Below are positions 9,237-17,359 of a stretch of DNA of 49,103 nt, piece after piece. The translations under genes were made by a program, and so were the position numbers. Location: contig NZ_JXCJ01000001.1 in assembly GCF_000832015.1 (NCBI RefSeq), positions 2,023,905-2,073,007 on the forward strand. Direction: 5' to 3'. Numbering within the stretch: the first letter of the stretch is position 1; the number at the start of each line of letters is the position of its first letter. Source of the DNA: Gilvimarinus agarilyticus. Lineage in GTDB: Bacteria > Pseudomonadota > Gammaproteobacteria > Pseudomonadales > Cellvibrionaceae. The notes under the pieces were generated by a model. The model was not told the DNA's origin and did not search any database. It saw only the letters and a list, made by a program, of their open reading frames with translations.

Positions 9237-10052
9237 ATGTCGGTTTCTATTGCCTTACCTCAGCCCGGTCTGGGGACATTCCGGTTACAGGATGATGTGG
9301 TGATCGCGTCGGTTAAGTCGGCGCTCGAGTTGGGGTATCGCCACATTGATACGGCCGCCATGTACGATAATGAGGCCGCAGTGGGGCGCGCGATAAGCGA
9401 GAGTCAAATCCCCCGCGAAGAGATTTTTGTTACCACCAAAATATGGTTTGACCGACTCTCCGGGGAGGGGGTTATTGCCGCGCTGCGCGAGAGCCTGGCG
9501 AAACTTGACATGGACTACGTCGACCTGGCGCTTATCCACTGGCCATCGCCGGACAATGAAGTGCCTATGGCGGAGTATTTAGCGGCGTTGGATAAAGCCC
9601 GCGAGATGGGCCTAACCCGGGCAATAGGTGTATCCAACTTTACCATTGCACAAATTGATGAGGCGCTGAGTTTGCCTGCAGGTAAGCACATAGCGACCAA
9701 CCAAATTGAGGTTCATCCGCTGTTGGCTAACAGCAAACTGGTACAGCACTGCCAAGCAAAAGGTATTCAGGTGACAGGTTATATGCCACTCGCTGTGGGT
9801 AAAGTCATGGATGAGTCAGTCATACAAAATATTGCTGCACAGCATAACGCTAGCGCCGCGCAAGTGGCGCTGGCGTGGGTGGCCAGTAAAGGCATTACAG
9901 TGATTCCGTCCTCTACAAAAGCGGATCACCAAAAAGCTAACCTCGACGCCCTCGACTTGACCCTAACGGCTGAGGAGGTAGCACAAATCGACCAGCTGGA
10001 TCGCGGCGAGCGAGTGGCTAACCCGCCATTTTCTCCGGTTTGGGATCAGTGA
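9237..10052 (+). CDS. dkgB: Aldo-keto reductase, 2,5-diketo-D-gluconate reductase B type
   Basis: 271 residues against about 267 for E. coli DkgB, with close similarity along the chain: GLGTFRLQDDVV, SALELGYRHIDTAAMYDNEA, FVTTKIW, YVDLALIHWPSP, IGVSNFTIAQI and VIPSSTKADHQKANL. The catalytic Asp/Tyr (DTAAMY), Lys (TTKIW) and His (LIHWP) are present. It is an NADPH-dependent cytosolic enzyme reducing 2,5-diketogluconate and small aldehydes such as methylglyoxal. The ATG at 9237 follows AGGAGAAG. Its 3' end overlaps the convergent small gene by 7 bp. Confidence 0.93.
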   Translation: MSVSIALPQPGLGTFRLQDDVVIASVKSALELGYRHIDTAAMYDNEAAVGRAISESQIPREEIFVTTKIWFDRLSGEGVIAALRESLAKLDMDYVDLALIHWPSPDNEVPMAEYLAALDKAREMGLTRAIGVSNFTIAQIDEALSLPAGKHIATNQIEVHPLLANSKLVQHCQAKGIQVTGYMPLAVGKVMDESVIQNIAAQHNASAAQVALAWVASKGITVIPSSTKADHQKANLDALDLTLTAEEVAQIDQLDRGERVANPPFSPVWDQ

Positions 10053-10303
10053 TTGCGTAACGCATGAATCAACCCCTGCTTGTCCAGTGTGGAGCGGCCG
10101 CTAATATCGAGCTCGGCCGCTCGCTGGTACAACGCTTTTTTCGTCCATTCCTCGTAAGAGGGCGCGTGCCCGCCCCGCACGCCTGTGCGGTGGCGTGGTG
10201 AGTTGGCAATACGCGCTGCCTTTTCTTTGCTGGCCCCCTCGCGGCGCAGCGCTTGATACTGCTCATCGTCTTTAATACTGGGGCCGTGATCTTTGGTCTC
10301 CAT
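10046..10303 (-). CDS. Small basic protein with Rho-N/SAP-like C-terminus
   Basis: 85 residues. The N-terminal half is highly charged (KDDEQYQALRREGASKEKAA, then RIANSPRHRTGVRGG). The C-terminal half (YEEWTKKALYQRAAELDISG then STLDKQGLIHALRNH) fits the short helix-extended-helix of Rho N-terminal/SAP-like domains, which bind nucleic acids. This pattern is seen in small conserved proteins of many proteobacteria (DUF7218-like, from memory). The gene converges on dkgB with a 7-bp overlap of their 3' ends. The role is unknown; nucleic-acid binding is inferred. Confidence 0.8.
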   Translation of the reverse strand: METKDHGPSIKDDEQYQALRREGASKEKAARIANSPRHRTGVRGGHAPSYEEWTKKALYQRAAELDISGRSTLDKQGLIHALRNH

Positions 10304-10626
10304 CGTACTTCTCCCGCTATCTGTGTCAGCTCGTCAACCGCTTAATATTGTGATCTAGCATTACCGCTAACCGGTGTTTAACGGTAGATGCATAATTCTT
10401 TCCAGTTTTTTAGCGTGGCTATAGCGTCCGTGAGCACTGTTCTAGGGGGGGCAAGGCCGTTGAGATCGGCTTAGATCATTGACCTTTTACAAGTCTGTGC
10501 AAAGTTTTCATCGCTGTGGCTCTGGCCTACTCGGGCTGCCACGTGCATCCAAAAGCCTATGGCGTGCGTAGTAAGTTCAAAGCCACAAAAAAGAGCAGCC
10601 TCAACATAATAGCGGTGGGAGCACCC
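10304..10626. other. Intergenic region between divergent small gene and ECF sigma gene
   Basis: 323 bases that must hold promoters for both neighbours. I see no clear -35/-10 pair and no hairpin terminator. An open frame extends the sigma gene upstream to 10516, but a GGTGGGA Shine-Dalgarno at 10614-10620 points to the ATG at 10627, so that extension is not counted as coding. Confidence 0.5.
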
Positions 10627-11160
10627 ATGGAATCGGATCATATTAAATTGCTTAGCGCCACGGCGACGGGCGACCAGCAGGCCTTTGCCAAATTGTATCA
10701 AAGTACCTCAGGGCGCTTGTATGCCGTGTGCTTACAACTGTTGCAACGCAAAGACCTTGCCGAAGAGGCAATGCAAGAAGCGTACGTAAGGGTTTGGCAC
10801 AACGCCTGTGACTATCACAGTGATAAAGGGTCGGTGATTGTTTGGATGGTGAGCATCGCCCGTTACCGGGCGCTGGATATTTTGCGCTCGGCAGCGCACA
10901 AGCGAGAGCGCGGCGGCTTAGATCATGAAGAGAGTAGTGACCACACCCCGGAGGTTTCATTGTTTGATTCGCGTGAGCGAGCGCGTATCGATGAGTGCAT
11001 GGATACATTGGATGAAGCGCAGCGACAAACCATACAGCTGGCGTACTTTCGCGGTTTAACTCACTCCGAGTTGTGCGCGCATACAGGGTCGCCGTTGGGG
11101 TCGATTAAAAGCTGGATACGTCGTGGACTGCAAACGTTAAAGAGGTGCCTTGAGCGATGA
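10627..11160 (+). CDS. ECF-type RNA polymerase sigma factor (SigK-like)
   Basis: 177 residues from the ATG at 10627, chosen because GGTGGGA lies six bases upstream and the length fits ECF sigma factors. Region 2 (AFAKLYQSTSGRLYAVCLQL, then KDLAEEAMQEAYVRVWHNA) recognises the -10 element. Region 4 (LDEAQRQTIQLAYFRGLTHS, then GSIKSWIRRGLQTLKRCL) recognises the -35 element. The stop overlaps the start of the anti-sigma gene (ATGA, 11157-11160), so the two are translationally coupled. It probably directs transcription of its own operon and perhaps the DUF4331 operon downstream. The target promoters were not identified. Confidence 0.93.
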   Translation: MESDHIKLLSATATGDQQAFAKLYQSTSGRLYAVCLQLLQRKDLAEEAMQEAYVRVWHNACDYHSDKGSVIVWMVSIARYRALDILRSAAHKRERGGLDHEESSDHTPEVSLFDSRERARIDECMDTLDEAQRQTIQLAYFRGLTHSELCAHTGSPLGSIKSWIRRGLQTLKRCLER

Positions 11161-11861
11161 ACTATCTTACTGAAGAGCGAAAAAACAGCCTGTCCGCCGA
11201 ATACGTGCTCGGTACCTTACACGGAGCGGCACGCCAGCGTTACCAGGGTTTGCTTATCGCACACCGGCCTATGCGTCAGGCGCTATGGCGCTGGGAGCGG
11301 CATTTAAACGCCCTCGGTGCGGCGTTGCCAGAGCGCCAGCCCGCGCCAACAGTGTGGCACGCGATACAGCGCCGGCTTGGGTTTGAGCAAAGCACCGCGA
11401 GTACGGTGACGTCACTTCCTGGCAGGCAACCCCGCCCCGGTGGAGCCTGGCCCTGGTTGGCCTCTGTCGCGAGTATTGTTGCAGTGGCTTTGGCCGTTAC
11501 CCTATGGTGGGGGCAGGTGGGGGTGCCCAGCGCTCCCTCGCAAGTTGCCGTGATTCAAGGGACGCAATCGGAGGCACTGTGGCTGATTGAGCTAACCGAG
11601 CGCGATATTCGCGTACAGGCCACAGAGCAATTTAGCCCGGTGTCGGATAAAGACTACGAGTTGTGGTTAGTGGCAGCCGATGGCCGTGCGCCTGTCTCGC
11701 TCGGGTTACTGCCTAAAGATGGTGAGCTTACGCTGGCCCGCAATCAGCTGTTTGATCAGGTGCAAGTGGCGGCGCTGGCGGTAAGCCTCGAGCCGCTAGG
11801 CGGCTCGCCCAACGGCTCGCCGACCCAGGTTCTGTACACCTCGCAGTTGGTAACCCTCTAA
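11157..11861 (+). CDS. RskA-family membrane anti-sigma factor
   Basis: 234 residues. The cytoplasmic N-terminal ~95 residues (SLSAEYVLGTLHGAARQRYQ, then RPMRQALWRWERHL) form the anti-sigma helical domain. One membrane span follows (WPWLASVASIVAVALAVTLWW, about residues 99-119). The periplasmic RskA domain has the typical LWLIELTERDIRVQA, DKDYELWLVAADGRAPVSLG and VAALAVSLEPLGGSP stretches. There is no zinc-binding HxxxCxxC. It should hold the coupled sigma factor inactive at the inner membrane until a periplasmic signal releases it. It overlaps the sigma gene by 4 bp. Confidence 0.92.
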   Translation: MNYLTEERKNSLSAEYVLGTLHGAARQRYQGLLIAHRPMRQALWRWERHLNALGAALPERQPAPTVWHAIQRRLGFEQSTASTVTSLPGRQPRPGGAWPWLASVASIVAVALAVTLWWGQVGVPSAPSQVAVIQGTQSEALWLIELTERDIRVQATEQFSPVSDKDYELWLVAADGRAPVSLGLLPKDGELTLARNQLFDQVQVAALAVSLEPLGGSPNGSPTQVLYTSQLVTL

Positions 11862-11972
11862 CGGCGCTGTGCGTTAAACGCTTTTTGTTGCGAGCATCGT
11901 CTCTATTCAACGCGCCCCACGTGCCGACAACGTAAGTGAGGCGCTAAGGGGCGGTAGCTCGCAAAATTTTTA

Positions 11973-12063
11973 TAATCCGTAATCCGTAATCCGTAATCCG
12001 TAATCCGTAATCCGTAACCCGTAACCCGTAACCCGTAACCCGTAATCCGTAATCCGTAATCCG
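11973..12063 (+). repeat. Heptanucleotide tandem array, 13 units
   Basis: Thirteen perfect, contiguous 7-base units: six TAATCCG (11973-12014), four TAACCCG (12015-12042) and three TAATCCG (12043-12063). The two unit types are in solid blocks, which suggests recent slippage expansion. The array lies 112 bp after the anti-sigma gene and 188 bp before the DUF4331 start. Confidence 0.98.
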
Positions 12064-12077
12064 CTCTCTACTTAATG

Positions 12078-12092
12078 ATTTCGATTCGAAAT
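12078..12092. promoter_or_regulatory. 15-bp palindrome upstream of DUF4331 operon
   Basis: ATTTCGA-T-TCGAAAT is a perfect inverted repeat with 7-bp arms around one base, in the AT-rich stretch between the heptamer array and the DUF4331 gene. It could be an operator; nothing identifies the regulator. Confidence 0.4.
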
Positions 12093-12251
12093 GTTAAAGC
12101 CTAAAGCGCAACCTTAATGTTATTAAAAACCTAAAATATTTTTTACAGGTAGTTTTTTAAAAGAAAGTTCGATGTTTTTTAAAAAAAAGGCATCCAATTG
12201 CAGATCTCATCCGTTAGGACAGTGACGTTCATGAAATTTAAGGAGAAGATC

Positions 12252-13841
12252 ATGCAAAAGTATAAATTAACCTGCGCCATTGCCGCGATTTGCGGCAGCC
12301 TAGCCATGGGCGCAAACGCCTCCAGTCACCGTGAAGCACCAAACATCACGCGAATGCCAACCGTAGATTCGACCGACTTCTACGCGTTTAACAGTTATGA
12401 AGAAGGGCGGGGCGATTATGTCACCATGATTGCCAACTATATCCCTTTGCAAGATGCCTACGGCGGCCCTAACTACTTTGCCATGGATCCGGCGGCGGTT
12501 TACAGCATTCATGTGGACAACGACGGCGATGCAGTAGAAGACATTACCTTTCAATTTCGCTTTTCATCCATGCTGCCAGCCGATGGTGAAGGTGTTGCGC
12601 TGGAAGTTGGCGCGGAAGGTGAGAAAAAATCCATCGCTGTACCGCTTAAAAACGTCGGTGGTATTTCGGCCGGCAATGAAGCCAACGCCAACTTTTCTGA
12701 GCATTACTCTGTCACCATGGTCAGCGGTGATCGTCGTACCGGTACGGCGATGGAGCTGGAAGAGGCCAACGGTGGCGGCGCAATGTTCACTAAGCCGCTC
12801 GATTACATAGGCAATAAAACCTTTGGCTCCGAAGCCGGTTACTCTGACTATGCCGATAGCTTTGTGCACGAAGTCGCTTTGCCTGGCTGCGATATGAACG
12901 CCCGGGTGTTTGTTGGTCAGCGTAAAGATCCCTTCACGGTGAACCTCGGTAAAACCTTCGATTTGGTTAACTATGTACCGGTAGAAGGTGACAGCGCCGC
13001 TGGTGCTGGCGATGGTGGTGGCTTTCCCGGCGGTATTACGCAGTCGATGGACAACGATGATTTGCGCTGGAAAAACGTCACAGCGCTCGCTATCGAAGTG
13101 CCCAAAAGCTGTGTGACCGGCTCGGGTAATGGTGTGATTGGTAGCTGGACCAGTGCCAGCTTGCCGCAAGCGCGCATTCTTAACCCCATGGCCGATTTTG
13201 ATAAGCCTGAAGTCAACGGCGGCGCCTTGACGCAAGTGTCGCGTCTGGGTAGCCCGCTGGTTAATGAATTGGTGATCGGCTTAAAAGACAAAGATACCTT
13301 CTCGGCCAGCGAGCCTAAAGACGATGGCCAGTTTGCGGATTACGTAACACACCCAAGTTTGCCGGAGCTGTTAAATATTTTGTTTAAAGATGCAGTGAAC
13401 CAGACACTGGGTACTGATTTTGCGACACTGGCACCCACAAACTTCCCACGCTTAGATTTAGTCACCGCATTCTTAACCGGCTTCGAAGGGGTTAACCAGC
13501 AGGCTATGGTTACGCCATCAGAGATGTTGCGTTTAAATACCGGTATTGCGGCGGTACCGGCTGATCAGCAATCGGCTTTTGGTGTTGCCGGTGATGATTT
13601 GGCGGGCTTCCCTAACGGCCGTCGCCCTGGTGATGACGTGGTAGATATTGCTCTGCGTGTAGTCATGGGCCGCTTGTGTCACCCAGTACCGGTCGCGGGC
13701 GAGAACACGGATCTTGGCCTTTGTGCCCCGGATGATGCGGTCGTAGGTACTGTGCCATTTACCGATGGCGCACCGCTTAATGCTGGCATGATGGACACGT
13801 CATTCCCCTATCTGGCCGACCCAATTGCCGGGTCTGAGTAA
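12252..13841 (+). CDS. Exported DUF4331-family protein
   Basis: 529 residues. The ATG at 12252 is preferred over the in-frame start at 12198 because AGGAGA (12241-12246) precedes it and it gives a clean signal peptide (KYKLTCAIAAICGSLAMGAN before ASS). The mature protein opens with SSHREAP, the hallmark of DUF4331. It continues with DSTDFYAFNSYEEGR, YIPLQDAYGGPNYF and VYSIHVDNDGDAVEDITFQF. The family is widespread, exported and of unknown function. It heads an operon with a lipoprotein (start 10 bp after the stop), a TPR protein and a HupE/UreJ protein, and lies behind an ECF sigma/anti-sigma pair, which suggests envelope-signal control. Confidence 0.9.
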   Translation: MQKYKLTCAIAAICGSLAMGANASSHREAPNITRMPTVDSTDFYAFNSYEEGRGDYVTMIANYIPLQDAYGGPNYFAMDPAAVYSIHVDNDGDAVEDITFQFRFSSMLPADGEGVALEVGAEGEKKSIAVPLKNVGGISAGNEANANFSEHYSVTMVSGDRRTGTAMELEEANGGGAMFTKPLDYIGNKTFGSEAGYSDYADSFVHEVALPGCDMNARVFVGQRKDPFTVNLGKTFDLVNYVPVEGDSAAGAGDGGGFPGGITQSMDNDDLRWKNVTALAIEVPKSCVTGSGNGVIGSWTSASLPQARILNPMADFDKPEVNGGALTQVSRLGSPLVNELVIGLKDKDTFSASEPKDDGQFADYVTHPSLPELLNILFKDAVNQTLGTDFATLAPTNFPRLDLVTAFLTGFEGVNQQAMVTPSEMLRLNTGIAAVPADQQSAFGVAGDDLAGFPNGRRPGDDVVDIALRVVMGRLCHPVPVAGENTDLGLCAPDDAVVGTVPFTDGAPLNAGMMDTSFPYLADPIAGSE

Positions 13842-13851
13842 GGAGGACACT

Positions 13852-14379
13852 ATGAACAGCATGACACGCACGGCACTTATTGCGCTGACCGGTAGCCTGC
13901 TCTTGGCCGGTTGCGGCAGCGACGATGACGACGACTACAACCCCGAGCCTATGCCTGAGCCGGAAAACCAGGCGCCGATGGCAGAGACGGCAAACTTTAC
14001 CACCGAGGCCGATACTGTGCTGACGGATAACTTGTCAGCCACGGACGCCGATGGTGATGCGCTGAGCTTTATGTTGATGGATGAGCCGAGCAATGGTGAA
14101 GTTATGATTGAGGCAGACGGCAGTTTTATGTACACGCCGGCGGCAACCTTCACCGGCACCGATAGCTTTAGCTTTACCGCATCCGATGGAGAGGCAACCT
14201 CCGGCGCGGCAGAGGTAAGTATTACTATCGACGCCATGCAGGTATCCTTCAGTACCTACAGTCGCTCCGTGTTTAATCAGCAAGCAACGGACGAGCCTTT
14301 GCCGGTTAATGGTCGCGAGTTTGAGCAAGACGTTATGCAAGACAACGCTTATGACGACTTGATTCAAGCCGCTGACTAA
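13852..14379 (+). CDS. Cadherin/VCBS-like repeat lipoprotein
   Basis: 175 residues from the ATG at 13852, positioned by AGGAGG at 13841-13846. The signal peptide ends in the lipobox LLLAGC, so the mature N-terminal Cys is lipidated. An Asp-rich stretch and a Pro/Glu linker follow. Then comes one bacterial Ig/cadherin-like repeat (ENQAPMAETANFTTEADTVL, SATDADGDALSFML, GSFMYTPAATFTGTDSFSFT). Such repeats bind calcium and mediate surface contacts. The last ~45 residues (STYSRSVFNQQATDEPLPVN) are not recognised. It probably partners the DUF4331 protein encoded 10 bp upstream. Confidence 0.85.
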   Translation: MNSMTRTALIALTGSLLLAGCGSDDDDDYNPEPMPEPENQAPMAETANFTTEADTVLTDNLSATDADGDALSFMLMDEPSNGEVMIEADGSFMYTPAATFTGTDSFSFTASDGEATSGAAEVSITIDAMQVSFSTYSRSVFNQQATDEPLPVNGREFEQDVMQDNAYDDLIQAAD

Positions 14380-14392
14380 ACGGACGCGATTG

Positions 14393-14424
14393 GGCGACTC
14401 CGGGCCTGCGGGCCCGGAGTCGCC
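14393..14424 (+). terminator. Strong intercistronic hairpin (no T-run)
   Basis: A perfect 14-bp stem GGCGACTCCGGGCC (14393-14406) and GGCCCGGAGTCGCC (14411-14424) closes a TGCG tetraloop. No T-run follows, and the next gene's Shine-Dalgarno starts four bases later. It is more likely an mRNA-stability or attenuation element than a full terminator. Confidence 0.6.
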
Positions 14425-14439
14425 ATTACGGAGATATGC

Positions 14440-15687
14440 ATGCAATATAAAAATCAGTTAAGCCGTTGGTGGTCGGATTCACGGTTGCGACTAAGCCGTT
14501 TACCCGTTGCCTGCGGTGCAGTGCTGCTAAGCACCGCTGCCCCTTCAATGGCGGCACCCTATACACCCACCAGTGCTGATGAAGTTCTCGCAGACTGGGG
14601 CGAGGCGGTTGAGCGAGTTGCCGCACCACTTAAAAGTTCTGACAATAATACCGACACCACCAAGCTTGCTTTAACCCGAGCCGCCGAGCAATTAGCCGTT
14701 GCCGCTAAGCCGGGTCAGAGTTTTCGTTATCAATTAGCCGAGCGCTCGTTGGCGCCGCTAAGCAATAAATCCCTGAGTGCGCCGTCGCAACAGCAATACT
14801 GGCTGTTGCGTGCCAATGTTTTGCAGCACGGGCATCGTTTTAATGAGGCGTTACAGGAGTTGGATACACTGTTTGAACAAGCACCTAATCATGTTGCGGG
14901 CCGGCTTATGGCGGCGCGTATTAACCTGGTGATGGGGCAGCCTCAGATTGCCCGTGAACACTGCCTGGCACTGTTAGGTCAATCGGATTTAGTCACCGCT
15001 GCTGGCTGCTCGCTAGAGGCTCGCTCTTATATTGATTCAGATCAAGGCGGCTCGCTTAACGATAGTTACCGTGAACTAAGCGCCCTAATCGAACGCGAGG
15101 GATTACCCAGCGACACAAGAGGCCCTTGGTTGGCACAAGTGTTAGCCGAGATGGCGACCCGTCTTGATAAACCGCAACAGGCGGTTCAGTGGCTGGATAA
15201 TTTCAACCCCCGGGTCAGCACTAACTACCTAGCTCAGTGGGCGGATGCCCAACTCGCATTAGGTAACAGTGCCGAGGTGCTAAAAAGCGTAGCCGCGGTC
15301 GTGGAATCTACTTCGGTGGTAGATGATGCTTTACTACTACGGTTAGCCATTGCAGAAAAGTCGTTGGCGTTAACAAGCGATAAACTGGCCGCGGATACAG
15401 ACAGCAATTACCCACAGCCGCAAAGTTTACAAGGTGCAACCAGTCGGGCGGCGTCATATTGGCAAGATTTGATGCAGGCGCGGGTTGCCTTGCGTGAAGA
15501 GCGGGGCGATCGTGAGCACGCGGCGCAAATGGCCCGTTATTACTTAGATATACAACCCGATGCAGACCGTGCGCTGCACTGGGCAAAGTTAAACACGCTG
15601 AGCTCGCGTGAGTACACCGATAACAAACTACTGCGTCGCGCCGAGCAATTGGCCGGCCGTAAGACTCACACTCAAAGCGAGGGTTAA
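14440..15687 (+). CDS. Exported tetratricopeptide-repeat-like protein
   Basis: 415 residues with a Sec signal peptide (LPVACGAVLLSTAAPSMAA). The body is almost entirely helical and contains TPR-like helix pairs, best seen at YWLLRANVLQHGHRFNEALQ, LFEQAPNHVAGRLMAARINL, and later DKPQQAVQWLDNFNP. TPR proteins act as protein-protein scaffolds; this one should be periplasmic. It is the third gene of the DUF4331 operon and is followed after 2 bp by the HupE/UreJ gene, so the two are probably co-translated. ACGGAG lies just upstream of the start. No enzymatic motif was seen. Confidence 0.82.
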   Translation: MQYKNQLSRWWSDSRLRLSRLPVACGAVLLSTAAPSMAAPYTPTSADEVLADWGEAVERVAAPLKSSDNNTDTTKLALTRAAEQLAVAAKPGQSFRYQLAERSLAPLSNKSLSAPSQQQYWLLRANVLQHGHRFNEALQELDTLFEQAPNHVAGRLMAARINLVMGQPQIAREHCLALLGQSDLVTAAGCSLEARSYIDSDQGGSLNDSYRELSALIEREGLPSDTRGPWLAQVLAEMATRLDKPQQAVQWLDNFNPRVSTNYLAQWADAQLALGNSAEVLKSVAAVVESTSVVDDALLLRLAIAEKSLALTSDKLAADTDSNYPQPQSLQGATSRAASYWQDLMQARVALREERGDREHAAQMARYYLDIQPDADRALHWAKLNTLSSREYTDNKLLRRAEQLAGRKTHTQSEG

Positions 15688-15689
15688 TT

Positions 15690-16811
15690 GTGCGGATTGT
15701 TTTAACACTGCTTGTTTTATTGCTGAGCTCTCAGGCGTTGGCTCACCAAATCAGTACCGGTTATCTAACGTTGCAGCCAGACGATCAACAAGCCGGCCTC
15801 TATAGCGGCGAGCTGCAGTGGCGGTTATTTGATTTAGAGCGTGCGCTAGGGCTCGATCAAAACCGCGATGGAAAACTTACCTGGGCCGAAGTTCAGGCAG
15901 CGGATAACGTTATTACGCCGTTGGTGATGCGGGCGTTTTCGGTCCGTACCGATGACGGGGCCTGCGATTTAACAATGCTGCCTACACGGCAGATCGACAA
16001 GCATTACAATGAGGCCTACTTGTGGTTGCCTTTGCAGGTGCATTGCGAGTCATCGGCGCCGGTTCAGATAACCTATCAAGGGTTGTTTGATATCGACCCG
16101 GATCATAAGTTGCTGCTTAATATGGTTTCCTCTGATCAAAGTTCGACCTTAAGTCGGGTGCTGAGTGAGCGCTCTCCAACGGCCGATCTGTCGTTTACCA
16201 ATAGTCAGTGGCCAGGCTTTGTGGAGTATGTGTATCAAGGCGTTATTCATATTTTAATTGGCCTCGACCATATTTTATTTTTATTGTGTTTGCTGCTCGG
16301 ATGCGTGTTGGTTCGGCGCCACGATCATGGCCGCTCACCTTATTGGGAGGGGCAGCACTCAAAGCGCACCATACTTTGGCAAACACTGGGTGTTGTGACC
16401 GCATTTACCTTGGCGCACTCCATTACCTTAACGGCAACGGCTCTGGATTTGATCAGTTTGCCGAGCCACTGGGTAGAGGTAAGCATTGCCGCCACGGTGA
16501 TTTTGGCGGCCTTAAACAATGTGTTTCCCCTTGTGTTGCGCCTTGGCTGGATAACTTTTGGCTTTGGTTTGCTTCACGGCATGGGTTTTGCCGGTGTGCT
16601 GGGCGAGCTTGGGCTACCGCCTAATGGTCGGTTTTTGGCGGTACTGGGCTTTAACCTGGGGGTTGAGCTAGGCCAGCTGGCAATTATCGCACTGGTGTTA
16701 CCGGTGTTAATTCTGGTGCGTAACTCTCGTTGGTACTGGCGCTATGCTATGCCTGTTGGTTCGCTGATGATTGCCTTGGTGGGCACCAACTGGTTACTCG
16801 AGCGGCTTTAG
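15690..16811 (+). CDS. HupE/UreJ-family membrane protein with periplasmic EF-hand
   Basis: 373 residues starting with GTG two bases after the TPR gene. A signal peptide (LLVLLLSSQALAHQ) precedes a ~180-residue periplasmic domain carrying a canonical EF-hand loop at residues 56-67 (D-x-N-x-DG-x-L-x-x-x-E, calcium-binding). The C-terminal half has about six to seven membrane spans with HupE/UreJ_2 signatures (GVIHILIGLDHILFLLCLLL, FTLAHSITLTATAL, GFGLLHGMGFAGVL, FNLGVELGQL). HupE/UreJ proteins are thought to be nickel or cobalt permeases, but the periplasmic-domain subgroup is uncharacterised. It is last in the DUF4331 operon, upstream of the Czc genes. Confidence 0.88.
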   Translation: MRIVLTLLVLLLSSQALAHQISTGYLTLQPDDQQAGLYSGELQWRLFDLERALGLDQNRDGKLTWAEVQAADNVITPLVMRAFSVRTDDGACDLTMLPTRQIDKHYNEAYLWLPLQVHCESSAPVQITYQGLFDIDPDHKLLLNMVSSDQSSTLSRVLSERSPTADLSFTNSQWPGFVEYVYQGVIHILIGLDHILFLLCLLLGCVLVRRHDHGRSPYWEGQHSKRTILWQTLGVVTAFTLAHSITLTATALDLISLPSHWVEVSIAATVILAALNNVFPLVLRLGWITFGFGLLHGMGFAGVLGELGLPPNGRFLAVLGFNLGVELGQLAIIALVLPVLILVRNSRWYWRYAMPVGSLMIALVGTNWLLERL

Positions 16812-16924
16812 CGGTCGATGGGAGAAGCCTAGCTCACTGATCAACTGGTAATCGTGGGGTGGGTTTGATAAAGTCTTGGCGATTATTTGATGAACGCCAT
16901 AGGCACCGGGACGTTACCCCACAC

Positions 16925-17287
16925 ATGTATCGACGGCTAATACAGTTATTGATGTTGATTATTCTGGCGCAGTCTACGTTGGCTGCGGCGGATGCCCATG
17001 TGTTGCACGAAGTATCCGGTGAGGCGTCTCATCAGCATTTGGTTGGTGACAGTGGGTTAGATACACACGGCACGGCATCAACCGATGCACTCGACGCACC
17101 GGTTGATCATGACGGCAACGAAGAGCAAGCCTGCCATCACCACTGTTGTCACGGCCACAATTTTAAATACCTTAATGAATCCTTGGCATTGCCCGGTATT
17201 GCCCCCGAGCTTATCGTGGGCTGGGGTTATAGCGCGCATTATGTGCCGCCTCTGGTAGCCCCTGAGTTTCGCCCTCCCATCGTTTAA
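16925..17287 (+). CDS. Small exported His/Cys-rich protein, first gene of Czc cluster
   Basis: 120 residues from the ATG at 16925, chosen because it places a signal peptide at the N-terminus (YRRLIQLLMLIILAQSTLAA). A longer GTG reading from 16859 would bury it. Neither start has a clear Shine-Dalgarno sequence. The mature protein carries scattered His (SHQHL, DHDG) and a dense ACHHHCCHGH cluster, a likely binding site for divalent metal. Small His-rich proteins of this kind often head czc-type efflux operons. It precedes czcC by 72 bp. A metal buffer or chaperone role is inferred. Confidence 0.72.
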   Translation: MYRRLIQLLMLIILAQSTLAAADAHVLHEVSGEASHQHLVGDSGLDTHGTASTDALDAPVDHDGNEEQACHHHCCHGHNFKYLNESLALPGIAPELIVGWGYSAHYVPPLVAPEFRPPIV

Positions 17288-17359
17288 TCCTCTGATTGTT
17301 TAACACTATGTTTTGCGCATCGCTCATGGCGGTGCGTCCGTTAATCAGTGGATATTATT

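Noticed and set aside
11973-12063. Heptamer array considered as CRISPR or telomere-like DNA
   Set aside because: Units are contiguous without spacers and only seven bases long; the sequence resembles telomere repeats only superficially and sits inside a chromosome-like region.
12564-13235. 223-codon open frame on the minus strand inside the DUF4331 gene
   Set aside because: It is antisense to a well-supported exported protein and shows no domain or start signal.
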